A stretch of DNA of 64,000 nt from Marmoricola sp. (GTDB taxonomy: Bacteria; Actinomycetota; Actinomycetes; Propionibacteriales; Nocardioidaceae): contig JAOPYE010000004.1 of the NCBI GenBank assembly GCA_025964775.1, positions 1 to 64,000 on the forward strand. The letters run 5' to 3'. Below the pieces are notes generated by a model. The model worked only from the letters and a program-made list of their open reading frames with translations. It did no database searches and was not told the origin of the DNA. A program made the translations under genes and the position numbers. Positions 20,716 to 31,752 of this stretch are shown in pieces (within the stretch, counting starts at the first letter, position 1; every line of letters begins with the position of its first letter).

Positions 20716-21923
20716 AGTGTTCCGCGCTTGCGCAGGTACTTGGCCAGCTCGTCGTACTCACCGCTCTGGTTGGCGAAGAGGGCAACGTTGCGCGCCGTTT
20801 CCATCCACGGACCGATGCTTGGCCGCACGTCCGCCAGCGCAGCCTCGAGATCCCCCATGCCGATCATCCGCACATCACCAGAGGCCGCCGAGTCGATCAG
20901 GGCCAGCTCGCTCGCCGTGTCGCAGAGGTGGGCGAGGTCGGCGCCGGAGAAACCCTCGGTCCGCTTCGCGAGTTTGCGGACGTCGATCCGCTCAACGGGC
21001 CGCTCGCGCAAGTGGTACTTCAGGATCGCCTCGCGCGCCGACGCGTCAGGCGGCAGGACGAGCAGCGTTCGGTCGAGTCGGCCGGGGCGTCGTAGCGCCG
21101 GATCGACGTCCCACGGGTGATTCGTGGCAGCGAGAACGTATACGCCTTCGTTCTGCGAACCAATACCGTCGAGTTCGGTGAGCAGTTGGTTCACGGTCGT
21201 ACGCATCCCGCTGTTGCGCGTCATGGTGCGCTTCTGGCCGATGGCGTCAAGCTCGTCGAGGAACAGCACGCATGGCGCAGAGGCTCGGGCGACTTCGAAG
21301 AGCTCTTTCACGTTCTTCTCGCTGTTGCCGATGTACATGTCGAGAACGTCGGCCAACGAGACGCTCAGGAAGCGGGCATCGAGTTCGCCGGCCACGGCTC
21401 GAGCCAGGAAGGTCTTGCCGCATCCCGGAGGTCCGTACAGGAGAAGTCCGCCGCGCAAGGACTTCTTGTAGAGCTTGCGCAACTCAGGGTTGCGTAGCGG
21501 GGCCAGGAAGCTCGCGTTCAGGCGTTTCTTCACGTCTTCCATGCCGCCGACGTCGTCGAGCCGGATTCCGGTGGACTCGATCTCGTACGGCGACGGCATC
21601 GGGCCGGCGTCGCTCCCGTCGACGAACATCGGAGGTACGGCGTCGCCGATGTCGTCCTCTGCCTGATGCCAGTCGAAGTCTGCAGATTCTGTGGGCGACG
21701 GGGCTGCCGGGACCGCGCCTGGGCCCGTCGTCATCGCCCGGGCCATCAACTCACGGGCCTCGGCGGACTCAGGTGCCGCCCCCAGGGCAGCGGCGGCGTG
21801 TCGAATGGCGTCGTCACCGCGACCGGCCTCGATCAGCAGACCGGCCAGGTGCAAACGAAGGGTCACGTCATCGGGCCGGGCGGCGACGGCTGCCTCCAGA
21901 CTCGCCAGTACTGCGTCCTCCAT
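20712..21923 (-). CDS. AAA+ ATPase (Cdc48/Vps4-like) with N-terminal TPR-like segment
   Basis: VGGMEDVKKRL, Walker A GPPGCGKT, Walker B VLFLDELDAIG, RRPGRLD; start ATG at 21923; stop overlaps next gene start. Confidence 0.88.
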   Translation of the reverse strand: MEDAVLASLEAAVAARPDDVTLRLHLAGLLIEAGRGDDAIRHAAAALGAAPESAEARELMARAMTTGPGAVPAAPSPTESADFDWHQAEDDIGDAVPPMFVDGSDAGPMPSPYEIESTGIRLDDVGGMEDVKKRLNASFLAPLRNPELRKLYKKSLRGGLLLYGPPGCGKTFLARAVAGELDARFLSVSLADVLDMYIGNSEKNVKELFEVARASAPCVLFLDELDAIGQKRTMTRNSGMRTTVNQLLTELDGIGSQNEGVYVLAATNHPWDVDPALRRPGRLDRTLLVLPPDASAREAILKYHLRERPVERIDVRKLAKRTEGFSGADLAHLCDTASELALIDSAASGDVRMIGMGDLEAALADVRPSIGPWMETARNVALFANQSGEYDELAKYLRKRGTL

Positions 21924-22001
21924 CGAACCCTCCCGAAGTCTGTGGTCTGGGCAGCCTAGAGCGTGTGCCTGCCGTTCGCCCGCGAGTTGATGTAGGCGAG
22001 G

Positions 22002-23126
22002 ATGGACCGCGTGAGAAGACGTGACGTGGTCATCCTCGGGTCCACCGGATCGATCGGGACCCAGGCACTCGAGGTCGTCCGGGCCAACCCCGATCGCTTC
22101 CGGGTGGTCGGCCTGAGTGCGGGCGGCTCGCACCCCGACCTGTACGACGCCCAGGTCGCCGAGTTCTCCCCGACGTTCGCTGGACTGGGCGAGCAGGCTT
22201 CGATCGAGGCCGCGTCGATGACCGCCGATGTGGTCCTCAACGGGATCACCGGTGCCGTCGGCCTGCGCCCGACGCTGGCAGCCCTGGAGGCCGGTACCAC
22301 CTTGGCGCTGGCCAACAAGGAGTCGTTGATCATGGGCGGCTCGGTGGTGACCTCGCGCGCGAAGCCCGGTCAGATCGTGCCGGTCGACAGCGAGCACAGC
22401 GCGCTCGCGCAGTGCCTGCGGTCCGGAGCGACCTCCGAGGTCCGCAAGCTCGTGCTGACAGCCAGCGGGGGACCGTTCCGTGGCCGCACGCGCGCCGAGC
22501 TCGAAGCGGTCACTGTGGGGGAGGCGCTGGCGCACCCGACCTGGGACATGGGCCCGGTGGTGACCATCAACTCCGCGACCCTGGTCAACAAGGGCCTGGA
22601 GGTGATCGAGGCGCACCTTCTCTTCGACGTCGCGTTCGACGCGATCGAGGTCGTGGTGCACCCGACCTCGGTGGTGCACTCGATGGTCGAGTTCACCGAC
22701 GGGTCCACGATCGCCCAGGCCTCGCCGCCGACGATGCTGATCCCGATCGCCCTGGGGATGGCCTGGCCCGACCGGCTCGACGAGGTCGCGCCCGCCGTCG
22801 ACTGGACGTCCGCGCAGACCTGGGAGTTCTCACCCCTCGATGACGACGCGTTCCCAGCGGTGGCCCTGGCGCGCGCCGCAGGCGTCGCGGGCGGGACGGC
22901 TCCGGCGGTGTACAACGCGGCCAACGAGGTGTGCGTGGCTGCGTTCCGGGCAGGACGGCTGCCCTTCCTCGGGATCGTCGACTCGATCGCCGCCATCCTG
23001 AACGACCACGGCCTCAGGCGTCACGACGTAGGCTCAGGTGCAGTTGACCTCACCCTCGACGACGTGCTCGCGGCCGATGCCTGGGCTCGTGACGAGGCCA
23101 CCCGCCTGCTGGAGAAACGCCCATGA
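22002..23126 (+). CDS. dxr: 1-deoxy-D-xylulose-5-phosphate reductoisomerase
   Basis: [29 protein letters not shown]. Confidence 0.96.
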   Translation: MDRVRRRDVVILGSTGSIGTQALEVVRANPDRFRVVGLSAGGSHPDLYDAQVAEFSPTFAGLGEQASIEAASMTADVVLNGITGAVGLRPTLAALEAGTTLALANKESLIMGGSVVTSRAKPGQIVPVDSEHSALAQCLRSGATSEVRKLVLTASGGPFRGRTRAELEAVTVGEALAHPTWDMGPVVTINSATLVNKGLEVIEAHLLFDVAFDAIEVVVHPTSVVHSMVEFTDGSTIAQASPPTMLIPIALGMAWPDRLDEVAPAVDWTSAQTWEFSPLDDDAFPAVALARAAGVAGGTAPAVYNAANEVCVAAFRAGRLPFLGIVDSIAAILNDHGLRRHDVGSGAVDLTLDDVLAADAWARDEATRLLEKRP

Positions 23127-24418
23127 CCGTCCTGCTCTACATCGCCGGAGTCCTGGCGATGGTCCTCGGGTTGGCCGTCTCGATCGGCCTGCACGAGTGC
23201 GGGCACATGATCCCGGCCAAGCGCTTCGGGGTCCGGGTGCCGCAGTTCTTCGTGGGCTTCGGCAAGACGCTGTGGTCGACGACCCGCAACGGCACCGAGT
23301 ACGGCGTGAAGGCCTTCCCGCTCGGCGGTTTCGTCAAGCTCATCGGGATGCTCCCGCCGCACGAGGATGACGCGGCTCCTGCGCGCCAGCCGGGCACGTT
23401 CGCCAAGCTGATCTCGGACGCACGCGCGGCAGAGGCCGAGCTGCTGCTCCCGGGCGACGAGGACCGGATGTTCTACCGGCTGCCGTGGTGGAAGAAGGTC
23501 ATCGTGATGTCGGGCGGCCCGACGGTGAACCTAGTCATCGCGTTCTTCCTCTTCGGCGGGGTCTTCGCCTTCCACGGCGTCCTCGAAACCACGACGACCG
23601 TCGGTACGGTCGAGAAGTGCGTGATCGCCGTTCCCGCTGGCCAGGCCGGACGCACCACCTGCCGGCCGACCGACCCGATTACCCCGAGCCGGCAGGCCGG
23701 CATCAAGGTCGGGGACAAGATCGTGTCCTTCGCCGGCACGGCGATCACCTCCTACGACCAGCTGCAGACCCTGATCCGCGCAACCCCGGACAAGACCGTC
23801 CCGATCACGGTGATCCGTGGCGGCAAGCGCGTGGCCTTGACCGCGACCACCAGGGTCAACGCGTTGCCGGCGCTCAACGGCAGCACCCGTACGGTCGATG
23901 CCGGCTACCTGGGCATCACCCCGACGCAGGAGTATGCCAAGAAGGGCGCGATCTACACCGTCCAGCAGCTGGCGAGCTACACCGGCCAGACCTTCAAGGC
24001 GCTGGGCAACCTGCCGGCGCGACTCTGGGGCGTGGGGAAGACCGTTCTCGGCATGCAGAAGCGGGACCCCAACGGCCCCATGAGCGTCGTCGGTGTCAGC
24101 CGGTACGCCGGACAGGTCGCGTCGAACAAGGCCGTCAGCAACGGCGACAAGATCGCCTTCGTCGTCGTACTGCTCGGGGGCGTGAACCTCTTCGTCGGCA
24201 TGTTCAACTTCGTACCGCTGCTGCCGCTCGACGGTGGTCACATCGCCGGTGCGCTCTACGAAGCCGTACGCCGTCGGTTGGCCAAGCTCCGCGGCCGCCC
24301 GGACCCGGGACACTTCGACGTCGCGAAGCTGCTGCCGATCGCCTACGTGACCGCGAGCCTGTTGCTGGTGATGACAGTCCTGCTCGTATATGCCGACATC
24401 GTCAAGCCCGTAGCCTGA
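23123..24418 (+). CDS. rseP: Site-2 protease, RseP/M50 family
   Basis: [17 protein letters not shown] HExxH, PDZ domain, [13 protein letters not shown]. Confidence 0.93.
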   Translation: MTVLLYIAGVLAMVLGLAVSIGLHECGHMIPAKRFGVRVPQFFVGFGKTLWSTTRNGTEYGVKAFPLGGFVKLIGMLPPHEDDAAPARQPGTFAKLISDARAAEAELLLPGDEDRMFYRLPWWKKVIVMSGGPTVNLVIAFFLFGGVFAFHGVLETTTTVGTVEKCVIAVPAGQAGRTTCRPTDPITPSRQAGIKVGDKIVSFAGTAITSYDQLQTLIRATPDKTVPITVIRGGKRVALTATTRVNALPALNGSTRTVDAGYLGITPTQEYAKKGAIYTVQQLASYTGQTFKALGNLPARLWGVGKTVLGMQKRDPNGPMSVVGVSRYAGQVASNKAVSNGDKIAFVVVLLGGVNLFVGMFNFVPLLPLDGGHIAGALYEAVRRRLAKLRGRPDPGHFDVAKLLPIAYVTASLLLVMTVLLVYADIVKPVA

Positions 24419-24459
24419 GCGCCGCCTGCCCCTGATGGTCGGGCCGGTAGCCTTGGGGC

Positions 24460-25611
24460 ATGACTTCGGTTTCGCTCGGCATGCCCGCGGCCCCGCCGCC
24501 CGTCCTGGCACCGCGGCGTCAGACCCGCCAGATCAAGGTGGGCAAGGTCGGCGTCGGCAGCGAGTCGCCGGTCTCGGTCCAGTCGATGACCACGACGCTC
24601 ACCTCGGACGTGAACGCGACCCTGCAGCAGATCGCGGAGCTGACCGCGACGGGCTGCGACATCGTCCGGGTCGCGTGCCCGTCGCAGGATGACGCGGACG
24701 CACTCCCGGAGATCGCCCAGCACTCGCAGATCCCGGTGATCGCCGACATCCACTTCCAGCCGAAGTACGTGTTCGCGGCGATCGAGGCCGGCTGTGCCGC
24801 CGTACGGGTGAACCCGGGCAACATCAAGAAGTTCGACGACCAGATCAAGGAGATCGCGCGAGCCGCGAACGACCACGGCACCTCGATCCGGATCGGCGTC
24901 AACGCCGGATCGCTCGACCCCCGGTTGCTGGCCAAGTACGGCAAGGCGACCCCGGAGGCGCTGGTCGAGTCCGCGAAGTGGGAGGCGTCCCTCTTCGAGG
25001 AGCACGATTTCCACGACTTCAAGATCTCGGTCAAGCACAACGACCCGGTCGTCATGGTCCGGGCCTACGAGCTGCTCGCCGAAGCCGGGGACTGGCCGCT
25101 GCACCTCGGGGTCACCGAGGCCGGCCCGGCGTTCCAGGGCACCATCAAGTCCGCCACCGCCTTCGGCGCACTGCTGTCCCAGGGCATCGGTGACACGATC
25201 CGGGTCTCGCTCTCCGCGCCGCCGGTCGAAGAGGTCAAGGTCGGCATCCAGATCCTCCAGTCGCTCAACCTGCGCCCCCGCAAGCTCGAGATCGTCTCGT
25301 GCCCGTCGTGCGGTCGCGCCCAGGTCGACGTCTACACGCTGGCCGAGCGCGTGACCGCGGGCCTGGAGGGCCTGGAGGTTCCGCTGCGTGTCGCCGTGAT
25401 GGGCTGCGTCGTCAATGGCCCCGGTGAGGCTCGGGAGGCCGATCTCGGTGTTGCGTCCGGCAACGGCAAGGGCCAGATCTTCGTGCGTGGCGAGGTCATC
25501 AAGACCGTGCCGGAGTCGATGATCGTGGAGACGCTGATCGAAGAGGCGATGCGCATGGCCGAGGAGATGGAACCCGTCGAGGGATCAGGCGCCGAGGTCA
25601 CGGTCTCCTGA
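24460..25611 (+). CDS. ispG: 4-hydroxy-3-methylbut-2-en-1-yl diphosphate synthase
   Basis: [52 protein letters not shown]. Confidence 0.97.
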   Translation: MTSVSLGMPAAPPPVLAPRRQTRQIKVGKVGVGSESPVSVQSMTTTLTSDVNATLQQIAELTATGCDIVRVACPSQDDADALPEIAQHSQIPVIADIHFQPKYVFAAIEAGCAAVRVNPGNIKKFDDQIKEIARAANDHGTSIRIGVNAGSLDPRLLAKYGKATPEALVESAKWEASLFEEHDFHDFKISVKHNDPVVMVRAYELLAEAGDWPLHLGVTEAGPAFQGTIKSATAFGALLSQGIGDTIRVSLSAPPVEEVKVGIQILQSLNLRPRKLEIVSCPSCGRAQVDVYTLAERVTAGLEGLEVPLRVAVMGCVVNGPGEAREADLGVASGNGKGQIFVRGEVIKTVPESMIVETLIEEAMRMAEEMEPVEGSGAEVTVS

Positions 25612-25628
25612 TCGACGCTCGGTGAGCG

Positions 25629-26348
25629 TCATTCAGTCGGCGTACCGGTCGGCTGGGTAGGCGCAGCGCCCTGCTGGGCGCGCTCGGCGGTGAGGATCAC
25701 CTGCAGTGCCTGTTCGCACGCCGTCCAGTCGACGCTGGACCGCGCGAGCGAGTCGAGGTCGGCCATGGCCGACCTGACCGTGGCGTCGTCGGTGATCTCG
25801 ACGGAGGCGAACTGCTCCCACGCCGGCGCCAGATCCGCATTGGCCTGCGCGGCGTGCTCGCCCAACGTCGCCGCTGCCGTGGTCACGGCCTGCTTGGAAG
25901 GCGGCGGGACGTTCTTGCCCCGGGTGCTGCGGACCGGAGCAGGCAGCGGGTCGTGCAGGTACAGGTCGACCGCCGGGGCGACCGCCTCGGCCTGGTAGGC
26001 CATGTCGTAGGGCCGCAATGGGGTGCTGAAGTCGCGCAGCGCCGTGATCGCCCGGACCTGGGTCGCGACGGTCGCCCGGCAGCCCTTGGCGCTCGCGGTG
26101 CCCTGGTAGTAGGCGACTGTCGCGATCACCGTGGTCCACCGGGTCGCCAGGGCCGACGGATTCGTGTCGCCGTCGAGGCCGGCGACGCTCTGGGCCACGT
26201 CGCGCCACTGCGCACGGCACTGCCGTAGGGCCTGCGATTCGGTCGACGCGGGCGCACGATTCGCACCGCAGCCGCTCACGGTGAGCGCCAGGGCCAGGGC
26301 AGGGACCGCCGCGGCCCGCAGGCTCGGGCGGCGGGTCTGACGAGGCAT
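25629..26348 (-). CDS. Putative lipoprotein of unknown function
   Basis: Signal peptide with lipobox LTVSGC. Confidence 0.7.
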   Translation of the reverse strand: MPRQTRRPSLRAAAVPALALALTVSGCGANRAPASTESQALRQCRAQWRDVAQSVAGLDGDTNPSALATRWTTVIATVAYYQGTASAKGCRATVATQVRAITALRDFSTPLRPYDMAYQAEAVAPAVDLYLHDPLPAPVRSTRGKNVPPPSKQAVTTAAATLGEHAAQANADLAPAWEQFASVEITDDATVRSAMADLDSLARSSVDWTACEQALQVILTAERAQQGAAPTQPTGTPTE

Positions 26349-26421
26349 GGGGTCACGTTATCGGCCGCGCCGGGGAATCGGGCGATGGCGCGAGGCCGCA
26401 TGGCGGACCTAGGCTCGGCCC

Positions 26422-27312
26422 GTGCTCACTTCCCAGGGCCCGGACCAGGGTCCCCGCGCCGTTCGAGCCCAGGGGCGTGCCTCGGGCGTCCGGGTCCTCG
26501 GGCCTGCCGACCTTCCGGCAGCCCTCGAAGTCTTGGCCAACGACCCGATCACGAATGTCTTCGCCGAGTACCGCAGCCGGATCACCCAGCTCGACCAGCG
26601 CTGGCTGGGCGGCCAGATGTGGGGCTACGTCGAGGACGACGAACTCGTCTCGCTGTGCCACGTCGGGGCGAACCTGGTCCCGGTGCAGGCGACCCCGTCG
26701 GCATGCGCAGCGTTCGCACGCCGGGCGCTGGGGCAGCGCCGGATGAGCTCGACCATCGTCGGTGAGCGCGCCGCGGTGGAGGGCCTGTGGGCCCGGCTCG
26801 GCGATTCCTGGGGGCCTGCCCGCGACGAGCGATGGGACCAGCCACACCTCGCCCTCGCCCACGACCCGGCGATCGAGCCCGACCCGCTGGTCAGGCGCAC
26901 GTCGGTCGAGGAGGTCGAGATGCTCTACCCGGCCTGCGTGGCGATGTACACCGAGGAGGTCGGCGTCTCGCCGGAGTCCGACGGCGGACGCACCATGTAC
27001 CGGGCGAGGGTGGCCCAGCTGGTCAGTCGCGGCTGGTCGTTCTCCCGGATCGAGGACGGCGAGGTGGTCTTCAAGGCCGAGGTCGCCTGTGCCACCCCGC
27101 AGGCCTGCCAGATCCAGGGTGTGTACGTGAACCCGGCGCGGCGTGGCGAGGGGCACTGCTCACGCGGAATGGCTGCTGTCGTGGCGTTCGCCCGCAGCGA
27201 GATCGCGCCTACGGTCGCGCTCTACGTGAACGCGCACAACCTCGCCGCCCGGGCGGCGTACGAGAAGGTCGGGTTCGCCCAGACCGCCACCTTCTCGACC
27301 CTGATGTTCTGA
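26422..27312 (+). CDS. GNAT family N-acetyltransferase (DUF4081-type N-terminal domain)
   Basis: QIQGVYVNPARRGEGHCSRGMAAVVAFA, VALYVNAHNLAARAAYEKVGF. Confidence 0.85.
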   Translation: MLTSQGPDQGPRAVRAQGRASGVRVLGPADLPAALEVLANDPITNVFAEYRSRITQLDQRWLGGQMWGYVEDDELVSLCHVGANLVPVQATPSACAAFARRALGQRRMSSTIVGERAAVEGLWARLGDSWGPARDERWDQPHLALAHDPAIEPDPLVRRTSVEEVEMLYPACVAMYTEEVGVSPESDGGRTMYRARVAQLVSRGWSFSRIEDGEVVFKAEVACATPQACQIQGVYVNPARRGEGHCSRGMAAVVAFARSEIAPTVALYVNAHNLAARAAYEKVGFAQTATFSTLMF

Positions 27313-27420
27313 GCACAGTTCACCGGATCGTTACCTCGCTTTCGTCTGTTCTTCCGCTGGCGCCGATGGAGTGCGAGACGTGGGTGGCCCCACGCCCCCA
27401 TCTCACGACGAGGAGCAGAT

Positions 27421-29274
27421 GTGAAGACTTATTCGCGCAGGCTGGCGGTCGCCGCCACGATTGCATCAGCCGGGTTGTTCGCCGCGCTCGGGACGACGAC
27501 GGCGGCCCTGGGTGCGGGACACGGGCCTGACGAGGGAACAGCCACGCCGATCCAGCACCTCGTGGTGATCTTCCAGGAGAACGTGTCCTTCGACCACTAC
27601 TTCGGCACCTACCCGACCGCCGCGAACACGGGCGGCCAGACGTTCCACGCAGCTGCGGGCACCCCGTCGGTGAACGGCCTGTCAGGGTCGCTGCTGACGT
27701 CGAACCCCAATGGCGTCAACCCGCGCCGCTACAACCCGACCAGCGCGTCCGACCTGCTCACCTGCGACCAGGACCACAACTACAACGATGAGCAGCGTGC
27801 CTTCGACGGCGGCCTGATGGACAAGTTCCCGCAGACGGTGGGAAACCACTCCGGTAACGGACCGACCGGCAGCCCCTGCTCCGCCGGTGACGTCATGAAC
27901 TACTACGACGGCAACACCGCCACGGCCCTGTGGAACTACGCGCAGCGATACGCCATGAGCGACAACTCGTACGCCACGACGTTCGGGCCGTCCTCGCCAG
28001 GTGCGATCAACCTCACCTCGGGCGACACCGGCGGGGTCGACATGACGCACACGGCGAACAACCCGTCGCAAGCCACGACGGCGTCTCCGAACGCGGACCT
28101 CACCGCCGACGGCCTGGGCGGTTTCTCGCTGACCAGTGACGCCCAGCCGTACTGGGACGACTGCTCGACCCGTGACGCGGTGGCGATGAGCGGGACCAAC
28201 GTCGGCGATCTGCTCAACGCCTCCGGAAAGTCCTGGGGTTGGTTCGAGGGTGGCTTCCGGCCGACCACTTCGTTCACAGATGCTGCCTCGGCGACCGGTC
28301 ACGCCGGCCAGGCGACCTCGACCTTCCTGCCCGACGAGTTCAAGACGGCCGGGTTCAACGCCTCGGTGCCGCACTCCTCGAACCAGGGCATCTGCGACGC
28401 GGTACACCCCGTGGGCGCAGGGCTGCAGAGCCCCGTGACCCCGGGCACCGGTCAGTACGGCTACAAGGACGACTACATCCCGCACCACGAGCCGTTCCAG
28501 TACTACGCGTCGACTGCCAACCCGCACCACCTGACGCTGCCGACTGACAGCGCCGGTCAGGTGCCGACCAGTGCCCTGCGCACCATCGGCACCGACACCC
28601 AGCACTACGCCGCCGGGAAGCCGCAGTTCGACACGCCGAACCACCAGTACGACACGAGCGACTTCGACCAGCTGGTCGCGGCCATTCACAGCGGAGACCT
28701 GCCGCCGTCCGCCCTGCCTGCGGTCAGCTTCCTCAAGGCCGGTGGGTACCAGGACGGCCACGCGGCGTACTCCGACCCGATCGACGAGCAGCGCTTCATC
28801 GTCAACGAGATCAACGCGCTGCAGCGCACGCCGGACTGGAAGAGCACGGCCGTCGTGATCGCCTACGACGACTCCGACGGATGGTACGACCACGCCTACA
28901 GCGGCGTGACCAACCCGTCCACCACTGTCGCCGACGCGCTCACCGGGACAGGGATGTGTGGCAGCGGCACTCCGCTCGCCGGGGAGCATGGACGCTGCGG
29001 GTACGGTCCGCGCATGCCGTTCCTGGTGATCTCGCCGTGGGCCAAGCAGAACGCCGTCGACCACACCCTGACCGACCAGTCCTCCATCCTTCGGTTCGTC
29101 GAGGAGAACTGGGGCCTGGGGCAGATCCCGGGCAGCACGGATGCTGTGGCCGGATCTCTGGACGGCTTGTTCAACTTCGGGAGCAAGATCGGTCGCGGTT
29201 ACGCGTACGGCAATGCGGCCAACGGTGCGCCGGACCTGCTCGACCCGAGCACCGGTCAGCCGCTGGCGAACTGA
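27421..29274 (+). CDS. Secreted phosphoesterase (phospholipase C/acid phosphatase-like)
   Basis: Signal peptide; HLVVIFQENVSFDHYFGTYP, IAYDDSDGWYDHAY. Confidence 0.9.
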   Translation: MKTYSRRLAVAATIASAGLFAALGTTTAALGAGHGPDEGTATPIQHLVVIFQENVSFDHYFGTYPTAANTGGQTFHAAAGTPSVNGLSGSLLTSNPNGVNPRRYNPTSASDLLTCDQDHNYNDEQRAFDGGLMDKFPQTVGNHSGNGPTGSPCSAGDVMNYYDGNTATALWNYAQRYAMSDNSYATTFGPSSPGAINLTSGDTGGVDMTHTANNPSQATTASPNADLTADGLGGFSLTSDAQPYWDDCSTRDAVAMSGTNVGDLLNASGKSWGWFEGGFRPTTSFTDAASATGHAGQATSTFLPDEFKTAGFNASVPHSSNQGICDAVHPVGAGLQSPVTPGTGQYGYKDDYIPHHEPFQYYASTANPHHLTLPTDSAGQVPTSALRTIGTDTQHYAAGKPQFDTPNHQYDTSDFDQLVAAIHSGDLPPSALPAVSFLKAGGYQDGHAAYSDPIDEQRFIVNEINALQRTPDWKSTAVVIAYDDSDGWYDHAYSGVTNPSTTVADALTGTGMCGSGTPLAGEHGRCGYGPRMPFLVISPWAKQNAVDHTLTDQSSILRFVEENWGLGQIPGSTDAVAGSLDGLFNFGSKIGRGYAYGNAANGAPDLLDPSTGQPLAN

Positions 29275-29297
29275 GGACCGACAGGAACTGTGCCTCG

Positions 29298-29334
29298 ACC
29301 GGGGGCGGTGCGGCAACGATCGCCCGCCCCCGGT
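29298..29334. terminator. GC-rich hairpin after phosphoesterase gene
   Basis: ACCGGGGGCG / CGCCCCCGGT 10-bp perfect stem. Confidence 0.5.
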
Positions 29335-29360
29335 TCGCCTCGCCACGGTAAGTTCGCGTC

Positions 29361-29729
29361 ATGACTGCACCCCTGCGCCGCGACGGCAAGATCCTGATCG
29401 GCTCGTTCGTCGTTTCCGGCATCGTCCACCTGGTCAAGCCGGACGTCTACGAACCCCTGATGCCGTCCTGGGTGCCGATGCACCGCGAGGTCATCGTCTA
29501 CTCCGGCGTGGCCGAGATCGCCCTCGCTGCGGGCATGGCGCTTCCGCCCACCCGCAAGCTCGCCGGACTCGCCAGTGCCGGCCTGCTGGCTGCGGTCTTC
29601 GTCGGCAACGTGAAGATGGCCCAGGACGCGGCGAAGAGCAACAACCTCCCGTTCAAGGTCGGTGCGTTCGCCCGGTTGCCGATGCAGATCCCGATGGTGC
29701 GCGCGGCGCTGCGCGCCGGTCGCGCCTGA
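29361..29729 (+). CDS. DoxX family membrane protein
   Basis: FVVSGIVHLVKPDVYEPLMPSWVPMHREVIVYSGVAEIALAAGMALP. Confidence 0.75.
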   Translation: MTAPLRRDGKILIGSFVVSGIVHLVKPDVYEPLMPSWVPMHREVIVYSGVAEIALAAGMALPPTRKLAGLASAGLLAAVFVGNVKMAQDAAKSNNLPFKVGAFARLPMQIPMVRAALRAGRA

Positions 29730-29784
29730 CGCCGCGGCGTAACCGCATCGCAAGGTCGGGATCACCGCGGATAGCCTGCTCCCC

Positions 29785-31569
29785 ATGATCCTGAGGATGT
29801 CGTCCCTGTTCGTCCGGACCCTGCGTGATGATCCGGCGGACGCCGAGGTGCCGAGCCACCGGCTGCTGGTGCGCGCGGGCTACATCCGCCGGGCTGCGCC
29901 CGGGATCTACACCTGGCTGCCGCTGGGCCTGCGGGTCCTGCGCAAGGTCGAGGGCATCATCCGCCAGGAGATGGACGCGATCGGCGCCCAGGAGCTCCAG
30001 TTCCCGGCGCTGCTGCCGCGCGAGCCGTACGAGGCCACCGGCCGCTGGACCGAGTACGGCGACGGCATCTTCCGGCTCAAGGACCGCAAGGGCGGCGACT
30101 ACCTCCTCGGGCCGACCCACGAAGAGATGTTCACGCTGGTCGTCAAGGACCTGTTCTCCTCCTACAAGGACCTCCCGGTCTGGCTCTACCAGATCCAGAC
30201 CAAGTACCGCGACGAGGCGCGTCCGCGAGCGGGCCTGCTGCGCGGGCGGGAGTTCATCATGAAGGACTCCTACTCCTTCGACACGACCGACGAGGGCCTC
30301 GACGCGTCGTACGCGGCACACCGCGCGGCGTACGTGAAGACGTTCGACAGGCTGGGTTTCGACTACGTCATCGTCAAGGCGACGGCCGGTGCGATGGGCG
30401 GGTCGAAGTCCGAGGAGTTCCTGGCCCGGGCCGAGGTCGGCGAGGACACCTACGTCAGGTGCACCCGGTGTGACTACGCGGCCAACGTCGAGGCCGTCCA
30501 GGTCCCGGCCCCGGCTCCGATCCCGTACGACGACCTCCCGGCGGCGCATGCGGAGGCGACGCCGGGGACTCCGACCATCGAGTCCCTCGTGGCCCACCTC
30601 AACGAGGCGTTCCCGCGCAGCGATCGACCCTGGGCGGCGGGGGACACCCTGAAGAACGTCCTCGTCCTGCTCAAGCACCCCGACGGAACTCGCGAACCCC
30701 TCGCGATCGGGCTTCCCGGTGACCGGGAGGTCGACCAGAAGCGCCTGGAGGGTCAGCTCGAACCGATCGAGGTCGAGCCGATGGACGACGCCGAGCTGAA
30801 GAAGCACGCGTCGCTGGTCCGGGGCTACATCGGCCCCGCGGTGCTGGGGGAGAAGTCCGCGTCGGGCATCCGCTACCTGGTCGACCCGCGCGTCTCCGAG
30901 GGCAGCGCCTGGGTCACCGGGGCCAACGTCGAGGGCCAGCACGTCATCGACCTCGTCGTCGGTCGGGACTTCACGCCCGACGGGACGATCGAAGCAGCCG
31001 AGGTCCGTGACGGAGACGCCTGCCCGCAGTGTGCGGTCGAGGGGCGCCCCGACGGCGTGCTGGAGTCCGCTCGTGGCATCGAGATGGGCCACATCTTCCA
31101 GCTCGGCCGCAAGTACGCCGACGCGCTGGACCTCAAGGTCCTCGACGAGAACGGCAAGCTCGTCACCGTCACGATGGGCTCCTACGGGATCGGTGTCTCG
31201 CGCGCGGTGGCGGCGATCGCCGAGGGCAACAACGACGAGCTCGGACTGGCCTGGCCGCGCCAGATCGCCCCAGCCGACGTGCACATCGTGGCGGCCGGCA
31301 AGGACGAGGCGGTCTTCGAGGCCGCTGGTGCCCTCGCCGACGCCCTGGCCGCTGCCGGCGTCGACGTGCTCTACGACGACCGCGCCGGCAAGGTCAGTCC
31401 CGGGGTGAAGTTCAAGGACGCAGAGCTGATCGGCGTACCGACGATCGTCACGGTCGGGCGTGGCCTGGCGGAGGGAACCGTGGAGGTGCGTGACCGCCGA
31501 AGCGGCGAACGGGCCGAGATCGCCGTGGGCGACGCCGCCGCGCACCTGACCGCGCTGGTTCGGGCCTGA
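29785..31569 (+). CDS. proS: Prolyl-tRNA synthetase
   Basis: [65 protein letters not shown]. Confidence 0.98.
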   Translation: MILRMSSLFVRTLRDDPADAEVPSHRLLVRAGYIRRAAPGIYTWLPLGLRVLRKVEGIIRQEMDAIGAQELQFPALLPREPYEATGRWTEYGDGIFRLKDRKGGDYLLGPTHEEMFTLVVKDLFSSYKDLPVWLYQIQTKYRDEARPRAGLLRGREFIMKDSYSFDTTDEGLDASYAAHRAAYVKTFDRLGFDYVIVKATAGAMGGSKSEEFLARAEVGEDTYVRCTRCDYAANVEAVQVPAPAPIPYDDLPAAHAEATPGTPTIESLVAHLNEAFPRSDRPWAAGDTLKNVLVLLKHPDGTREPLAIGLPGDREVDQKRLEGQLEPIEVEPMDDAELKKHASLVRGYIGPAVLGEKSASGIRYLVDPRVSEGSAWVTGANVEGQHVIDLVVGRDFTPDGTIEAAEVRDGDACPQCAVEGRPDGVLESARGIEMGHIFQLGRKYADALDLKVLDENGKLVTVTMGSYGIGVSRAVAAIAEGNNDELGLAWPRQIAPADVHIVAAGKDEAVFEAAGALADALAAAGVDVLYDDRAGKVSPGVKFKDAELIGVPTIVTVGRGLAEGTVEVRDRRSGERAEIAVGDAAAHLTALVRA

Positions 31570-31573
31570 CCCG

Positions 31574-31639
31574 CGGGCGCAGCCTGCGCCCTTCGTGCAC
31601 AGTCCACGGGCGCAGCCTGCGCCCTTCGTGCACAGTCCA
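31574..31639. repeat. Two tandem copies of a 33-bp unit, each with a GGGCGCA-GCC-TGCGCCC hairpin
   Basis: cgggcgcagcctgcgcccttcgtgcacagtcca x2, immediately after the proS stop. Confidence 0.9.
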
Positions 31640-31752
31640 CGGGCTGTGCTCCTGCTCCACAACGTCGCTGCGAACCCGCGCGGGCCTGAGCCCTGGGATC
31701 AACGCTTCCTGCAGCACGAGACCGTGCGTTCCCGCACTGCAGGAGGAGATCC

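Noticed and set aside
18570-21923. Type VII secretion (ESX) locus
   Set aside because: TPR-AAA architecture is reminiscent of EccA, but no EsxAB, EccB-E or mycosin genes are in the window and the AAA domain is Cdc48/Vps4-like.
31574-31639. CRISPR-like repeats
   Set aside because: Only two contiguous copies with no spacers.
29653-31662. 669-aa antisense ORF across proS
   Set aside because: Shadow ORF; its N-terminal 11-aa repeats merely reflect the 33-bp DNA repeat after proS.
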